Assembly (NCBI RefSeq): GCF_963930625.1
Contig: NC_089252.1
Location: 20,096,921-20,160,920 of the forward strand
Direction of reading: 5' to 3'
DNA length: 64,000 bases
Origin: Muntiacus reevesi
Lineage: Eukaryota > Chordata > Mammalia > Artiodactyla > Cervidae
The position numbers and the translations under genes are program-made. The notes under the pieces are model-generated. The model was not told where the DNA came from. It was given only the letters and a program-made list of their open reading frames with translations, and searched no databases. Shown here piece after piece: positions 11,262 through 21,130 of the stretch. Position 1 is the first letter of the stretch, and each line of letters opens with the position of its first letter.

Positions 11262-14200
11262 TGCGTGCTCAATCACTCAGCCGTCCCTGACTCTTTGAGA
11301 CTTCCATGGACTGTAGCCCACCAGGCTCCTCTGTCTATGGAAGCTTCCAGGCAAGAATACTGGAGTGAATTGCCATTTCCTTCCCCAGTGGATCTTCCCA
11401 ACCCAGGGATCAAACCCACATCTTCTGCGTCTCCTGCACTATAGGCAGATTCTTTACCACTGGACCACCAGGGAAGCCCCCTCTCTATCTTAATAGCTAG
11501 AAAAAAAAAAAAAAAAACCGGATAGTCTTTGCCACAAAGGTGAAGTGAGGTCAGGGGCAGAGGAAGCTGAGGGAAGAGATGCAAAAAGGTGCAAACTGGC
11601 AAAATTACCCAGCCTCCCAAATCCCCGCCCCTAAGTGGATAAGACAAAATCCATAACTACCTTAAACTCAGCTGAAAACACCACTCCTTGGTTTACTGTC
11701 TGGCTCTGTCATAACAAGTTCTAAGTCATCAACTTGTTTCAACGTTGCTTTTAACACAGGCAACCCTATAGCAAATGTGTCACTTTCAAGTAGGAAATAA
11801 TTTGCAATTGTGTTGAGTCAAGTATCTTTAGGTACCACCTAAATTATTTGCAAAGCTTGTTATGTGCAAATATTAGTAAAAGGGAGGGGAGAAATGGAAA
11901 AAAACAAGGTGTCTAAATCTGAAATACGTAAAGGAAAAAACCAGAGAAAGCACTTTTCTTCTCCCCGAAAATAAGACTTAGGAACTAGGGTCACTCCTTG
12001 TCACTCTGACCCCCAGGAATGATGGCACCAGCCCAGAGCCACACACAACAGCTTGGACACCTCAGAGGCGCCTGCCTGTACTTGTGATGGGCCCTGCTCT
12101 GCACCTACTCACGCACACCTTCCTGACCTCTGACATGGTGGTTAGCAGTGTGATGTGTGGCCATTTAGCTGAACATGGTCTTCCCAAAACCAACTCAGCA
12201 GCTCTGTAGGATGTGGGCAGCTGGTAGGAAGTCCATCCACCCACAGGCACCCACGCAGGCGGGCACCCCGATCTGCTCACCTGAAGCGCACGTGTTCCAC
12301 TGTGTCGTGGGTGAGCTTGCTGCTGATGTTCTGGCTGTGAGGGTTACCTGGCAGGTTACAAAGACAAAGTCTCGGGGTCACTAGTCAGGGTCTCTCCTGG
12401 TGTGTTCCTCCAATACCATCCCCTTCAGTTTCTCAAAGTTAAGCCAAAAAAATACTGTATGACCCAGCCTTCCCTGAGTTCCAAAGAGTATATTTAATCA
12501 GAGAAGTGAAAAAGTGCAGAGAGATAGGAAAACAGTCAAGCAGGACAAAATAATAATAGTTGAGCCATTAAACCAAGTTCCTCCTCACGGGCTATAGCAT
12601 AGATTCTGGGTCATGTCCTTTGAGCTGTTCTGTAGATTCCACACCCCCACCTGGTGGAAGAAGTGAACTGAATACCGTGCCTACGCAGCTCTGTTCTCTC
12701 CACAGCTCTCCTCCCCTCCCTGTTTGGGGGCTGGTTCCTAAAACCACTGCAGGGTCCTTGCGCATGCTGCTGCTCCTGCCTGAAATGCCCTCTCCTCCTC
12801 TTTTCCAAGTGAATTCCTGCTCCTCCTCCAGCATCCGTCCCCTCCTGCAGAAGCCTTCCCTGATAGCCACACTGCCGACTCACCGTCACTCTGCACAGAC
12901 CACCTCCCCCCACTGCCCGGCACTAGGGCCTTTGGGTCACAGCCCTTCACACCATTAATAATTTACTTTATTTCTGTGTTACACTACTTTACTTTTTCTT
13001 TTCTTATATTTATTTGGAATCACTTGATTGAGGTCTTGTCTCTCCTAGACCGCAGTCCATGAAGGCAGGGAATGTATTTACTTTTTCCCATTACAGTGCT
13101 ATGTATGCTCCCAGCCCCAAGGCGACTTGATAAACATTGATGGAGTGAATGAATGCATGTTTCCCGTTGTCCCATCCTTTGCACAGCGCTGGCCCCACAG
13201 GGCCACCCGTACCCCAGGCCTCCTTCCTGATACCGAACCCTTCTTCTGGAGGTTACCCGTGTATCCCTAAACCAGTCCCTCCCACCCAGCAGCACACATG
13301 CTCTGGGACTGCCCCTAGGTGCTTGCCTGACCCCCTCTCATGAGGGGCTTGCCCAGCGCTGTGTATTCAGCGCTGTTTCCACCTGTCCATCTGATATTTT
13401 ATTAGGAATAAGAATATCAGTTGAATGTATCGGGTTGGCCTGAAAGTTCATTCGGAGTGAAACAGAAAAACTCGAATGAACTTTTTAGCCAGTCCAATAG
13501 CTGGCTGAAGTTCAATGCAAGCAATCAGTTATACTGTGTTTTTCTTTACCATAAACATTTTCCATGAGATCTTTCATGAAGCTTGTAATCTGGCTCTGGG
13601 GGAACAATGTGGCTCCTGCATGGTCAAGATAGACAGTTCCTGAAAGAAAATACAAAATAAAGCTCCAATTATTTTCAGAGGTATTTCACTCACTTTATCT
13701 AGATCTGCTTTGTGTGAGCCTAGCCAATATCTGTTTGATGTGTTTAGACATAACAACAGGACACTGATTCTCCCAGCCTCTCGACATGTCCTTCTTCTTT
13801 TTTAATATTCTTTTCATATTCTTTTCCATTAGGGTTTATCACAAGATACTGAATACAGTTCCCTGTGTTATACAGTGGGATCTTGCTGTTTCAGTTCAGT
13901 TCAGTCGCTCAGTCGTGTCCAACTCTTTGTGACCCCATGGGCTGCAACACACCAAGCTTCCTTGTCCATCACCAACTCCCGGAGCTTGCTTGAACTCATG
14001 TCCGTTGAGTCAGTGATGCCATCCAGCCATCTCATCTTCTGTCGTCCCCTTCTCCTCCTGCCTTCAATCTTTCCCAGCATCAGGGTCTTTTCCAGTGAGT
14101 CAGTTCTTCACATTAGGTGGCCAAAGTATTGGAGTTTCAGCTTCAGCATCAGTCCTTCCAATGAATATTCAGGACTGATTTCCTTTAGGATGGACTGGTT

Positions 14201-17200
14201 TGATCTCTTGCTGTTTATCCATCCTATATATAATAGTTTGCGCATGAGTGCTAAGTTGCTTCAGTCTTGTCCGACTCTGTGCAACCCTAAGGACTGTAGT
14301 CTACCAGGCTCTTCTGTCCCCGGGAGTCTCCAGGCAAGAGTACTGGAGTGGGTTGCAGTGCCCTCCTCTAGGGGATCTTCCTGACCCAGGGATCAAACCC
14401 GAGTCTCTTACATCTCCTGCATTGGCAGGCAGGTTCTTTACTGCTAGCACCACCTGGGAAGCCAGTTTACATCTGCTAATCTCAAACTGCCAGTCCTTCT
14501 CCACTCCCCAACCCTCCCTTGTCGATGTGCGCTTCTTAATCCAAGTAAAGTCATGAGCAATGGAAGAACTGCACTTCAGCACTTAACGACCCTTAGGGCC
14601 TAGAGCCTTCCTGACGAACCAAGTCTCTTCTGAACCTGGAGGAGCAGCCCGCACAGGGGAGGAGGAGGTGCCTAGCAGACGTCCCTGATTCAGGATGGCA
14701 AAGCTATTTCACACTGTGACTCACATCCCATTCTGGAGTTTCCGTGCAGCCTCCGTGGCTGTCAAGCCCTGATTCTACTTTCCCACAGTGACTTCCACAG
14801 TCCTTAACCTTAGAACAGCTCTGAAGCCTTCGGAGATGCCTGGGAATAGAGGCGACCTTTCCAGTCTCTCCCCTAAATAGAGATAGGCAAATTGAGATGA
14901 CAGCGAGATACAGAGCCTTACCAATCAGACTGCCCCAGATCAAACGGTTGGATAACTCACTGTGTGGGCGAGGTATGGGCAACAGGCCCATTGGGGCATG
15001 GCTGTAGGAGGGAAAACTGGTACCACTTCTTTATGAACAGCAACTTAGCAGTATCACTTATGCTTTCAAAATGCAAACTCCTTCACCTAGCAATTCATCT
15101 TCCTGAAATCTATCTTACAAACTGTGAAATGGCCTGTCAATGACGACATTCAGTGCAGCACTGTCTATGTATTTAAAAGAAAGAATTTGAATACTTCCAT
15201 CTGGTAATTTGTAAGTACTGCCATGCAACAAACACCAAGACATGTTTTCAAGAACACACATGTGAATGGATTCATTCATTCTTTCACGTACTTAACAAAT
15301 ATTTTTGCTTTGTGCAGAATACATTTTCCATTTATTTTATAATGGCTTTACTGTGATTAATTCACGTATCATAAAATTTGTCCTTTTAAAGTTTACAATT
15401 TAGTATATTCATATAGTTGTGCAACCATGGCCACTATCTAATTTTAGAACATTTCATTCATCTCAAAAAGAGACCCCACAGCCATACTTCAGTCCCTAAA
15501 TCCAGCCCTAGCCTTGGCAATCACCAATCTATTTTCTGCCTCTATAGGCTCAAAGGGTAAAAGAATCCACCTGCAATGTGGGAGACCTGGGTTCAATCCC
15601 TGGGCTAGGAGGAGGGCATGGCAACCCACTCCAGTATTCTTCACTAGCGTATCCCCTTAGAATGTAATCCCCTGGCGGGTTATAGTCATGGGGTCACAAA
15701 GAGTCAGACATGACTGAATGGTTAAGCACACAGCACAGCACAGATTTACCTGTTCTGGACTTTCCATATAAATGGAATCGTAAAACATGTGTGCTTTTGT
15801 GTCTGGCTTCTTTGTTTTAGCATAACAGTTTCAAGGGGCATCCATACTGTAGCATGTATCAGAACTTCATTCCTTTTTTATGACTGAATAGTATTCCATT
15901 TTATGGCATGCCACATATTTTGTTTAACTACTCATCTACTGATGAGTATTTGGTTATATTTTTGCCCATTATAAATAATGCTGATATGAATATGTGTGTA
16001 CAAACTTCTGTGTGGACATATGTTTTCTCCCTGGTTAGCTGTTCTTTCACTTTCTTGATGGTATCCATTGAAAAAAAATGTTTTTAATTTTGATGAAGTA
16101 CAATTTGTCTATTTTTATTGTTTGTGATTTTGGTGTCATAAGAAACCATTGCCTAATCCAAGGTACTAATGATTTATACTTATGCTTTTTTCTAAGAGTT
16201 TTCTACTTTTAGCTCTTATATTTAGGTCTTTGATCCATTTTGAGTTAATTTTTAAATAGTGTTGAAGAGGGGTCCAACTTCAGTCTTTGGTCTGTGGATA
16301 CACCTTTTAAGATATTGTTTTTTCTCCTATTGAATAGTCTTGGCATCCTGATGAAAATAAATTGAGCATAAATGTATGGGTTTACTTCTCAACTCACAAT
16401 TCTACTTCATTGGTCTATGTTTCTATCTTTATGCCAATACCACACTGTTTCAATTATTATAACTTTATATAAATCTTACTTACCTTTCCTTTTATGGAAG
16501 TGTAAACCCTTCAACTTTGTTCTTTTTCAAGATTGCCTTGGGTATTCTGAATCATTTGCATTTCTATCTGAATTTTAGGATCAACTTGTCCAAAAAAATA
16601 CCTGGGATTCTGATAGAAATTGCATTGAGTCTTAGGTCAATTTCAGGAGTAGTGACAATCTTAACAGCATTAAGTCTTCCAGTCCATGAATGTAAGATGT
16701 CTTTTGATTTATTTAGGTCTTCTTTTATTTCTTATTTCTTTTATGTTTTGTAGTTTTGTATTTCTTTTGACAAGTCTTGTATTTCTTTTGGTAAATTTAT
16801 TCCTGAGTATTTTATTCTTTTTGAGGCTTTGGGAATTGTTTTCTTCATTTCACTAGCATAGTGTTCATTGATACTGTATAGAAATTGAACTGATGTTTGT
16901 ATACTGATCTATACTACAACTCTGCTGAACTTGTTTTTTAGTTCTGTTTTGTATGTGGATTTTTTTTTAGGATTTTCTGTATACAAGATTATACTCTCAT
17001 CAAGTAGAGATGTTTTACTTCTTCCTTTCCAATCTGGATGACTTTTATTTCATTTTCTTGCCTAATTTTCCTGGCTAGAACTTCTAGGTCTATATTGAAT
17101 AGAAGTTGTAAGAACAGATTTCCTTGCCTTGTTCCTAATCTTAGGGGTTAAATTTTCATTCTTTCACCTTTAAGTATGAGGTTAGCCATGGGTTTTTTGG

Positions 17201-20200
17201 TAGATGGTCTTTATCTGGTTGATTAAGTTTCCTTTTATTCCTAGTTTATTGAGTGTTTTCATATTCAAGAAATATTTTGGAGGCACTTACTGTTTCAGGC
17301 ACTGTTCTAAGTGCTGGGAACATAACAACAGACAAAATAGAAGCTGTATGCTAGTGACAAAGACCATAAATAAATGTGAACTATGTCAGGTGGTAAGAAA
17401 CGTTATGGCTCAAGCATGTGAAAAAAAAAACAAACATGTGTACATACATATAAATATAGACAAACACTGGAAAGGCATACAAAACATAAATGGCAGCAAT
17501 TGACTGTGGGGTGGCCCAGTAGCTGCAGCTGGAGTGAGAGGGGGGCTCCCCGGCCATTCTTCAACCTCTTTTGGCACCTTTTGAATTTGGTACCATGTTA
17601 AATGTATATTACCTAGCCCAAAACATTAGTTTTCAAATAATGTTCTCATTTACTGAAGATTCAGAAATAGAAAGATACCACACCAAAAGAAAGGCTGTTG
17701 TCCACCCATCATTAGGGAGAGCTACAGTGCACTGCTGTTATTATTCAAAGAAACAGGCAAAAGACCCCTGAACTAGTTGGCATTAGGTCTTCAAGAAAGC
17801 AAATCCCAGCATCTGCTCTGGCTCCTGTAACTTCAGTTCTTGGTTCCAGGTAAGGTGAGTGGCCATCAGTCAGCACCCAGAGGCTTTAAGAACCACTTGA
17901 ACCACATCTGTGGAATCAACAAGCTCGTATCAAGAAAACAAGGATGTTCCCATTCAATGGGTTGGGAAATTTTTTAGCACTTAAAGGTTAAGCATTTAAT
18001 TATCCAGAGCAAGCCAGTTAACCAGACAAATTCTCAAACCTGCAGGAAAACTTTGAGGGGGTGTGGATAGGGGTCAGGGGAAAGAAGAAGAGGGGGAATC
18101 TTAAGTTATTTTGGTTTGCTTCTTTTCCCCTGCCCTCTTGCTGGTTCATTTGTTTCCATGTGAAAAAGGGAGGGGGGGGGGTATTTTCCAAGACTCCCAG
18201 TGATGGGAAGGGTGAGTTTAGTCCATAAATGTCTACCACAATCATAATGTAGAGGAAATGCTGGGAAATTGTACCAAATAGATGATAGACAGATAGACAG
18301 ATAATCACAAAACAGTACCACAAATAGAGTAGATGTTAAAGGGGCACTTCAGGTTAGCCTGGGATCCTATCACAGCTAAATTTTACACTGAGGAAAAGCA
18401 TGCTGTTCACTGAGAGACAAGAATGAAACAAAGAGACACCTACTTCCTACTTTCCCAGGCAATGTTGAGAGGAGGGGTCAGCTAATGATAGGTGTAAGAG
18501 ATCACAGCTTGGAGGGTATCAGGGGATTAAGGAGGAGGGATTCTGAAATAATTACAGACTGAACAATAACAGCCTCTGGGATTTGCTTGAAAAGAATGGG
18601 ACACCTTTCTCACTTCCTCTGCACCTGTGGGGTGTTTATTCTATAGCTGTCTCTATATCTGTGGGTGGAAAGTTTCCATAACCAAAAAAATTCAGAGGAG
18701 AGGGAGATGGGGAAGGTAAAGGGGAACTGTCTCCAGCAGGTGAATGCGGGACTGGGAAGATCAGGAAGAGAAAAGAGACGGCCAGAGGGCCCCTGTCTCC
18801 TCCTGGAGCCTCTCCAGGTAAGTACAGACCAGACCACAGCCCTTAAAGCTCCCAAAGGAGGGGAGAAAAAAAATCACTTTCTGAAACATGAGAAAATGAC
18901 GCAAAGAGCTGATTAATGAAACATACATCATGATGCTATTCTGTCACAAGCTGGAAAGTGACACTGTTCACCAAGACAGAATAAAGCGAAAGAAAGTGAA
19001 AATGTTAGATGTCCAGTCCTGTCCTGCTCTTTGCAATTCCATGGACTGTAGCCCACCAGACTCCTCTGTCCATGGAATTCTCCAGGCAAGAATACCAGAG
19101 CAGGTAGCCATTCCCTTCTCCAGGAAAACTTCCCCACCCAGGGATCAAACTCCCGTTTCCTGCATTGCACACATTCTTTACCGTCTGAGCCATCAGGGAA
19201 GCCCAGAATAAGTGCACCTCAAATTCCGGTGTCCGGCGCCACGACCTGCTCCTTACCCCTCATACCTCCCAGTTCAACCAGCACACCGTTCTAAGGCTTG
19301 GCGAAGCCCCTCATACAAGGGCCCCGGCAAAAGGATGAGTCCAGACCCAATGCGTGTGGTCCCCTCCCGCCCTGCAGCAATGGGCTGGGAGGACCGCGGG
19401 CCACATGGAGCTTGACTGTTCAATTTAAACTGCCTGTTCCGCCTTGCGGAACTCCAAGGCACGATGTGATCCCGGTCCTCACATCCAATATACAAGCTCG
19501 TCCTGTACTTAAAAGTCCAAATTGCACAGTTTGCTAATTCTTCAGGTCCCCCACCGAGCTGCACTTCCGAGGCATTGTTTTACCTACACGAGAAAAAAAA
19601 AATGAGACTTCGAAAAGAAAAGTTGCTGCGAGGCAACCCAGAGTCTGGAGCGCAGCCCATCGGTCCCCACCTCGCGCGCCCGCAGAGTCGCGGTCCACAC
19701 CCCGCGCGCTGGCTGCGCGAGCGCCGCTCCCGCCCCCGGGCGAGCAGACGAACAGTCACTGCTGCCGGACATTCCTGCATTTTGCAACCCTGTCTCCAGT
19801 TGGACTTTTAGAGCCGGGAGTCTCTCGGGCAAGCAAAGGCCAAAAGAATCCTCAGTCTTGTTCCCGGAGGGCAGAGACAGGTAGCAAAGGATCACGTCGG
19901 TCTAAGAAGCAGCAAACCTTGGGGTTGCAGGTAGGATCTCAGCGAGCTGCGTCCACGAAGAGGGCGCGTGGACACATCCCTCCAGTTCTTTCGATTCAAA
20001 ATGCGACGCCACTGAGGTAACGCCGCTCCCGCCCGGAACAAAAGTTCCCCCCAACCCCGCACGTTGGTTCTAGAAACCTCTTGTCCCCTACCAGCCCCGC
20101 ACAGGTTCCCCCCGCCGGTCTCACCTGCCAGGCGGCCAAACTCGCGCGCCCGGAGCTCGCGCAGGCTGCCCGGGCCGTACCCGTAGACGAGAGGCTGCAG

Positions 20201-20266
20201 GCTCGAGTCCAGGAACCGCGCAAAGGCCAGCAGCTCGGCCCCCGGGTGCGCGGCCCCGCCGGCCAT
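3488..20266 (-). CDS. MOCOS: Molybdenum cofactor sulfurase, coding exons 1-6 (5' half of the gene)
   Basis: MOCOS transfers sulfur from L-cysteine to the molybdenum cofactor, which activates cytosolic xanthine dehydrogenase and aldehyde oxidase. Six exons splice in frame: 20125-20266, 13550-13639, 12281-12347, 10473-11129, 6217-6293 and 3488-3687. Together they give 411 codons, against about 890 residues for the mammalian protein. Only the class V aminotransferase (NifS-like) domain is present; the C-terminal MOSC domain exons must lie left of position 1. Visible motifs are YGYGPGS near residue 29, YLDHAGAT at 51-58, GSTAALK at 119-125, the Asp of LLDAA at 243, and SFYKIFGFP with the PLP lysine at 269. 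All six donors are GT and all acceptors AG. The start ATG at 20266-20264 has G at -3 and G at +4. ELP2 lies upstream on the same strand, as in human. No frameshift or stop is seen. Identification rests on recalled family similarity and is very secure. Confidence 0.97.
3812..4275 (-). mobile_element. Tigger-family miniature DNA transposon (internally deleted)
   Basis: The ends are imperfect inverted repeats: CAGTAAGTCCTCTACATACAA at the left and the complement of TAGGTAGGGAATTTACTG at the right. Internal blocks AAAGTTAGCCTACGATCGGC and TATAGTACTGTACCTACATAGG, and the paired AAGTCC/GACTTA-type motifs, are typical of this pogo/Tigger group. At about 464 bp it has no transposase coding sequence. 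It lies 125 bp upstream, in transcript order, of the MOCOS exon 6 acceptor. Confidence 0.82.
4575..4912 (+). repeat. L1 3' end, decayed
   Basis: It reads TGCTAAGTAAAATAAGCCAG, then GTATTATCCCTTTTACATATG and CACTGAACTGTACACGTTTT, the usual end of ORF2 and 3' UTR of mammalian L1. Substitutions are numerous. Confidence 0.75.
4913..6020. other. MOCOS intron 5 unique stretch with a short A/AAAG-rich tract
   Basis: No exon or recognisable mobile element was identified. An A-rich and AAAG simple repeat lies at about 5807-5842. Confidence 0.5.
6038..6200 (+). mobile_element. CHR-2/ART2-type SINE beside MOCOS exon 5
   Basis: The head GGGACTTCTCTGTGGTCCAG and the tail CAACTAAGACCCGGTAGAGCC plus an A-rich run are the CHR-2 pattern. 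Imperfect 15-bp target duplications lie at 6022-6036 and 6201-6215 (12 of 15 match). The right copy covers most of the exon 5 splice donor on the other strand. Confidence 0.85.
6217..6293 (-). CDS. MOCOS: MOCOS exon 5 (residues 319-344)
   Basis: The acceptor is CGGTTGCAG|GTTTGA and the donor CTCACAG|GTCAGT. It encodes RFEDGTISFLDVIALKHGFD and then ALERLT. The donor lies inside the right-hand target-site duplication of a SINE inserted in intron 5. Confidence 0.95.
6815..6905 (+). repeat. Old interspersed repeat fragment (MIR/L2 class)
   Basis: CATGCCAGGCAGTGTTCTGG and CCTGCCTTCACAGGGCTCC match a common ancient mammalian repeat consensus. The exact family is uncertain. Confidence 0.5.
7366..7645 (-). 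mobile_element. Bov-A2 SINE (dimeric), antisense
   Basis: Two tandem BovA units are visible, each ending in an antisense block of the form GCATTGCAGGCAGATTCTTTACC, at about 7479-7501 and 7596-7618. This is a two-monomer Bov-A2 structure. Confidence 0.85.
7826..7975 (+). mobile_element. BovB LINE 3' end, sense
   Basis: It contains GACTGGATGGCATCACCAAC and ends GAGCGACTGAACTGAACTGA, the BovB 3' terminus. I found no clear target duplication. Confidence 0.85.
8122..8285 (+). mobile_element. CHR-2/ART2-type SINE
   Basis: Head GGGACTTCCCTGGTGGTCC, then CAACTAAGACCTGGTGCAGCC and an AAATACATAAATA tail. Confidence 0.85.
8379..8500 (-). mobile_element. ART2/CHR-type SINE, antisense
   Basis: It begins with a T run and TTGGCCACATGGCTTGCAGG, and ends GGACCGCCAGGGAAACTCCC, the reverse of the SINE head. 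Confidence 0.8.
8640..9688. other. MOCOS intron 4, unique sequence
   Basis: Nothing recognisable as an exon or repeat was found. The frame at 8868-9269 (+) shows no family signature. Confidence 0.5.
9689..9806 (-). mobile_element. Bov-A-type SINE fragment, antisense
   Basis: GTGCTCAGTCGCATCAGTCG, then GAATACTGGAGTGGGTTGC. Only one monomer remains. Confidence 0.8.
10028..10147 (-). mobile_element. Bov-A-type SINE fragment, antisense
   Basis: GCATTCTGGAGTGGGTTGCC through TGCATTGCAGGCAGCTTC to GGGGAAGCCC. It is truncated and ends about 325 bp from the MOCOS exon 4 donor. Confidence 0.8.
10473..11129 (-). CDS. MOCOS: MOCOS exon 4 (residues 100-319, PLP lysine)
   Basis: This is the largest coding exon here (657 nt), with acceptor TTCTTCCAG|GATCCT and donor GCTGAGAG|GTAACC. 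It encodes most of the PLP-binding core: FTSGSTAALKLVAEAFPWV (116-134), LTDSHTSVVGMR (148-159), HLFCYPAQSNFSG (201-213), LLDAA (241-245), ADFVPLSFYKIFGFPTG with Lys269 (260-276), and RKTYFGGGTAAAYLAG (291-306). Between about residues 182 and 199 it has an Ala/Gly/Pro/Asp-rich stretch that looks longer and lower in complexity than the human equivalent. Confidence 0.97.
11227..11258 (+). repeat. (GT)n microsatellite
   Basis: About 16 uninterrupted GT units lie directly before an antisense Bov-A2 SINE. It is probably polymorphic. Confidence 0.95.
11259..11480 (-). mobile_element. Bov-A2 SINE, antisense
   Basis: GTGCTCAATCACTCAGCCG through GGACCACCAGGGAAGCCCC. A 17-base A run follows at 11501-11517. 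It lies in MOCOS intron 3, about 130 bp from exon 4. Confidence 0.88.
11520..12280. other. MOCOS intron 3, unique sequence
   Basis: No exon or clear repeat was seen between the SINE and exon 3. Confidence 0.5.
12281..12347 (-). CDS. MOCOS: MOCOS exon 3 (residues 78-100)
   Basis: This 67-nt exon lies between acceptor CCTGCCAG|GTAACC and donor CTTCAG|GTGAGC. It encodes NPHSQNISSKLTHDTVEHVR, a segment conserved in the aminotransferase domain. Phase matches both neighbouring exons. Confidence 0.95.
12765..13160 (+). repeat. L2 LINE 3' end
   Basis: The motifs TGCCTGAAATGCCCTCTCC, CTGCAGAAGCCTTCCCTGA, and the end TTGATAAACATTGATGGAG with GAATGAATGCATG follow the L2 3' consensus. It is old and diverged. 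Confidence 0.75.
13428..13499. mobile_element. Mini-mariner (palindromic, non-autonomous)
   Basis: About 72 bp with imperfect inverted arms, GGGTTGGCCTGAAAGTTCAT at the left and ATGAACTTTTTAGCCAGTCC at the right, bounded by TA on both sides. This matches terminal repeats of mariner elements with their interior removed. The RNA could fold back on itself. It lies about 50 nt downstream of the MOCOS exon 2 splice donor. Confidence 0.82.
13550..13639 (-). CDS. MOCOS: MOCOS exon 2 (residues 48-77)
   Basis: The acceptor is TTTTCTTTCAG|GAACTG and the donor TTTATG|GTAAAG. The 90-nt exon completes Gly48 and encodes TVYLDHAGATLF, then SFMKDLMENVYG. YLDHAGAT is a hallmark of the cysteine desulfurase-like fold. 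Confidence 0.95.
13892..14205 (-). mobile_element. 5'-truncated BovB LINE
   Basis: Antisense BovB 3' end of 314 bp starting CAGTTCAGTTCAGTCGCTC. A perfect 11-bp duplication TCTTGCTGTTT lies at 13881-13891 and 14206-14216. The insertion split an older repeat. Confidence 0.9.
14240..14463 (-). mobile_element. Bov-A2 SINE, antisense
   Basis: TGAGTGCTAAGTTGCTTCAG through CACCACCTGGGAAGCC. It lies within the same older repeat as the BovB on its left. Confidence 0.85.
15000..15190 (+). repeat. L1 fragment, decayed
   Basis: GGTACCACTTCTTTATGAAC, CACCTAGCAATTCATCTTCC and CATTCAGTGCAGCACTGTCT resemble a conserved downstream L1 segment. Confidence 0.6.
15338..17262 (-). repeat. L1 block, antisense and decayed
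   Basis: The 3' part (TTTACTGTGATTAATTCACG) is followed after a SINE by antisense ORF2 sequence such as GATTTTGGTGTCATAAGAAA and CTTTGATCCATTTTGAGTTA. No intact frame remains. It lies in MOCOS intron 1. Confidence 0.8.
15546..15737 (+). mobile_element. Bov-tA-type SINE inside L1
   Basis: GGCTCAAAGGGTAAAAGAATC, then CACTCCAGTATTCTTCACTAG and GGGGTCACAAAGAGTCAGAC. It interrupts the L1 block. Confidence 0.85.
17265..17350 (+). repeat. Ancient MIR/L2-class fragment
   Basis: TGTTTCAGGCACTGTTCTAA and GTGCTGGGAACATAACAAC match a frequent old mammalian repeat motif. Confidence 0.5.
17360..18990. other. MOCOS intron 1, unique sequence
   Basis: No exon was recognised. A ten-base G run ends at about 18180, and a short GATA/GACA-type simple repeat lies at about 18282-18303. 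Confidence 0.5.
19003..19203 (-). mobile_element. Bov-A2 SINE, antisense
   Basis: GTCCAGTCCTGTCCTGCTCT through TCTGAGCCATCAGGGAAGCC. It lies about 0.9 kb inside MOCOS intron 1 from exon 1. Confidence 0.85.
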
Positions 20267-21130
20267 GACCCAGGCCTGCCCGCCGCGCCGTCCAGGCTGG
20301 TAGCGGCCGGGAAGCGCCCGGGCCAGACCGCACGGACTCCGCCCCGCCGCGCCCCGGCCGCGCCTCCTGGCCCGCCAGTGGCACCGCGTCCCCGCCGAGG
20401 GGCGGCGCCTCTCCGGGCCTGCCGGGCAGGCCCCGGGTGAGCTGACTCACGGAGTTTCACTCCTTTCTGCCCTTTTCCCACCAGGGGACCGGGGGAGGCA
20501 GTGCCCGTGGTTGTCCGCTTTGCATTGCAGTCCACGGAGATGCCCCCAGACCCTGGGACGCAAAGTTCTCCAGTATCTACGGTCCCACGGACAGGCGGAT
20601 GGAAGATGCAATGAACTGCTTTTGCTGCTGGGAATCCTGGAACCTGGAGATCCTCCCGGCCCGACTTTCCCTGGCCTGAGCCCAGCGCAGCGCCCGGGAC
20701 CCTCACTCTCCCCGGAGGAACTCCAGGGTGCGGGGCGGGGCGTTTGGCAGGGCGTTGTCCAGGGTTGCGGCTCCCCAGTGGGGCGTGCGCTCGGCGTCTC
20801 TGAGAATGCGGCTGAGCAAAAGGTGAAAGAGGAGAAACACTGAGGATCCAAGAGTTTGGTTAATGAAGTCTAGGCAGGTGCGCACGTTCGGAACCGGGTA
20901 GTTCGAGTGCAACCCAAGCAAAAGCTCCTCCTCCGCTCCATCTGGGGCCCTGTATCCGAGGGGATCACTGCCTCGAGTGTGGAAGGGCCGGGTCACACCC
21001 ACGTGCGCGAATTGCCCGGCCAGGAGAGAGTGAGGAAGCGGCGGGGTGGGCAGGTGCGGACCGCTTCCCAGGATGGAATGAAAAGTCCTGGAGGCCCAGG
21101 AAAGGGAAGGCGCCGCGGGTGTAAAACCAA
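19640..21130. promoter_or_regulatory. MOCOS: CpG island at the MOCOS promoter and first exon
   Basis: CpG density and GC content rise sharply from about 19640. They peak at about 20280-20420, just upstream of the minus-strand start codon, and fade by about 21130. Consensus GC boxes (Sp1-type GGGCGG) include the minus-strand GGCGGGGCGG at 20339-20348, about 75 bp upstream of the ATG, and GGGGCGGGGC near 20735. No TATA box is obvious, which fits a housekeeping promoter. The exact transcription start cannot be read from sequence. Confidence 0.8.
20125..20266 (-). CDS. MOCOS: MOCOS exon 1 (start codon, residues 1-47)
   Basis: The frame begins MAGGAAHPGAELL and ends REFGRLA plus the first base of Gly48. 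The donor reads CTGGCAG|GTGAGA, so the continuation of the open frame down to about 19892 is intron. The exon is very GC-rich and lies in the CpG island. The residues between the initiator and YGYGPGS are the least like human MOCOS. Confidence 0.95.

Noticed and set aside
19996..20706. A 236-codon minus-strand frame across MOCOS exon 1
   Set aside because: It is Arg/Gly/Ala-rich, in a CpG island, in a different frame from the MOCOS start, and crosses the exon 1 donor.
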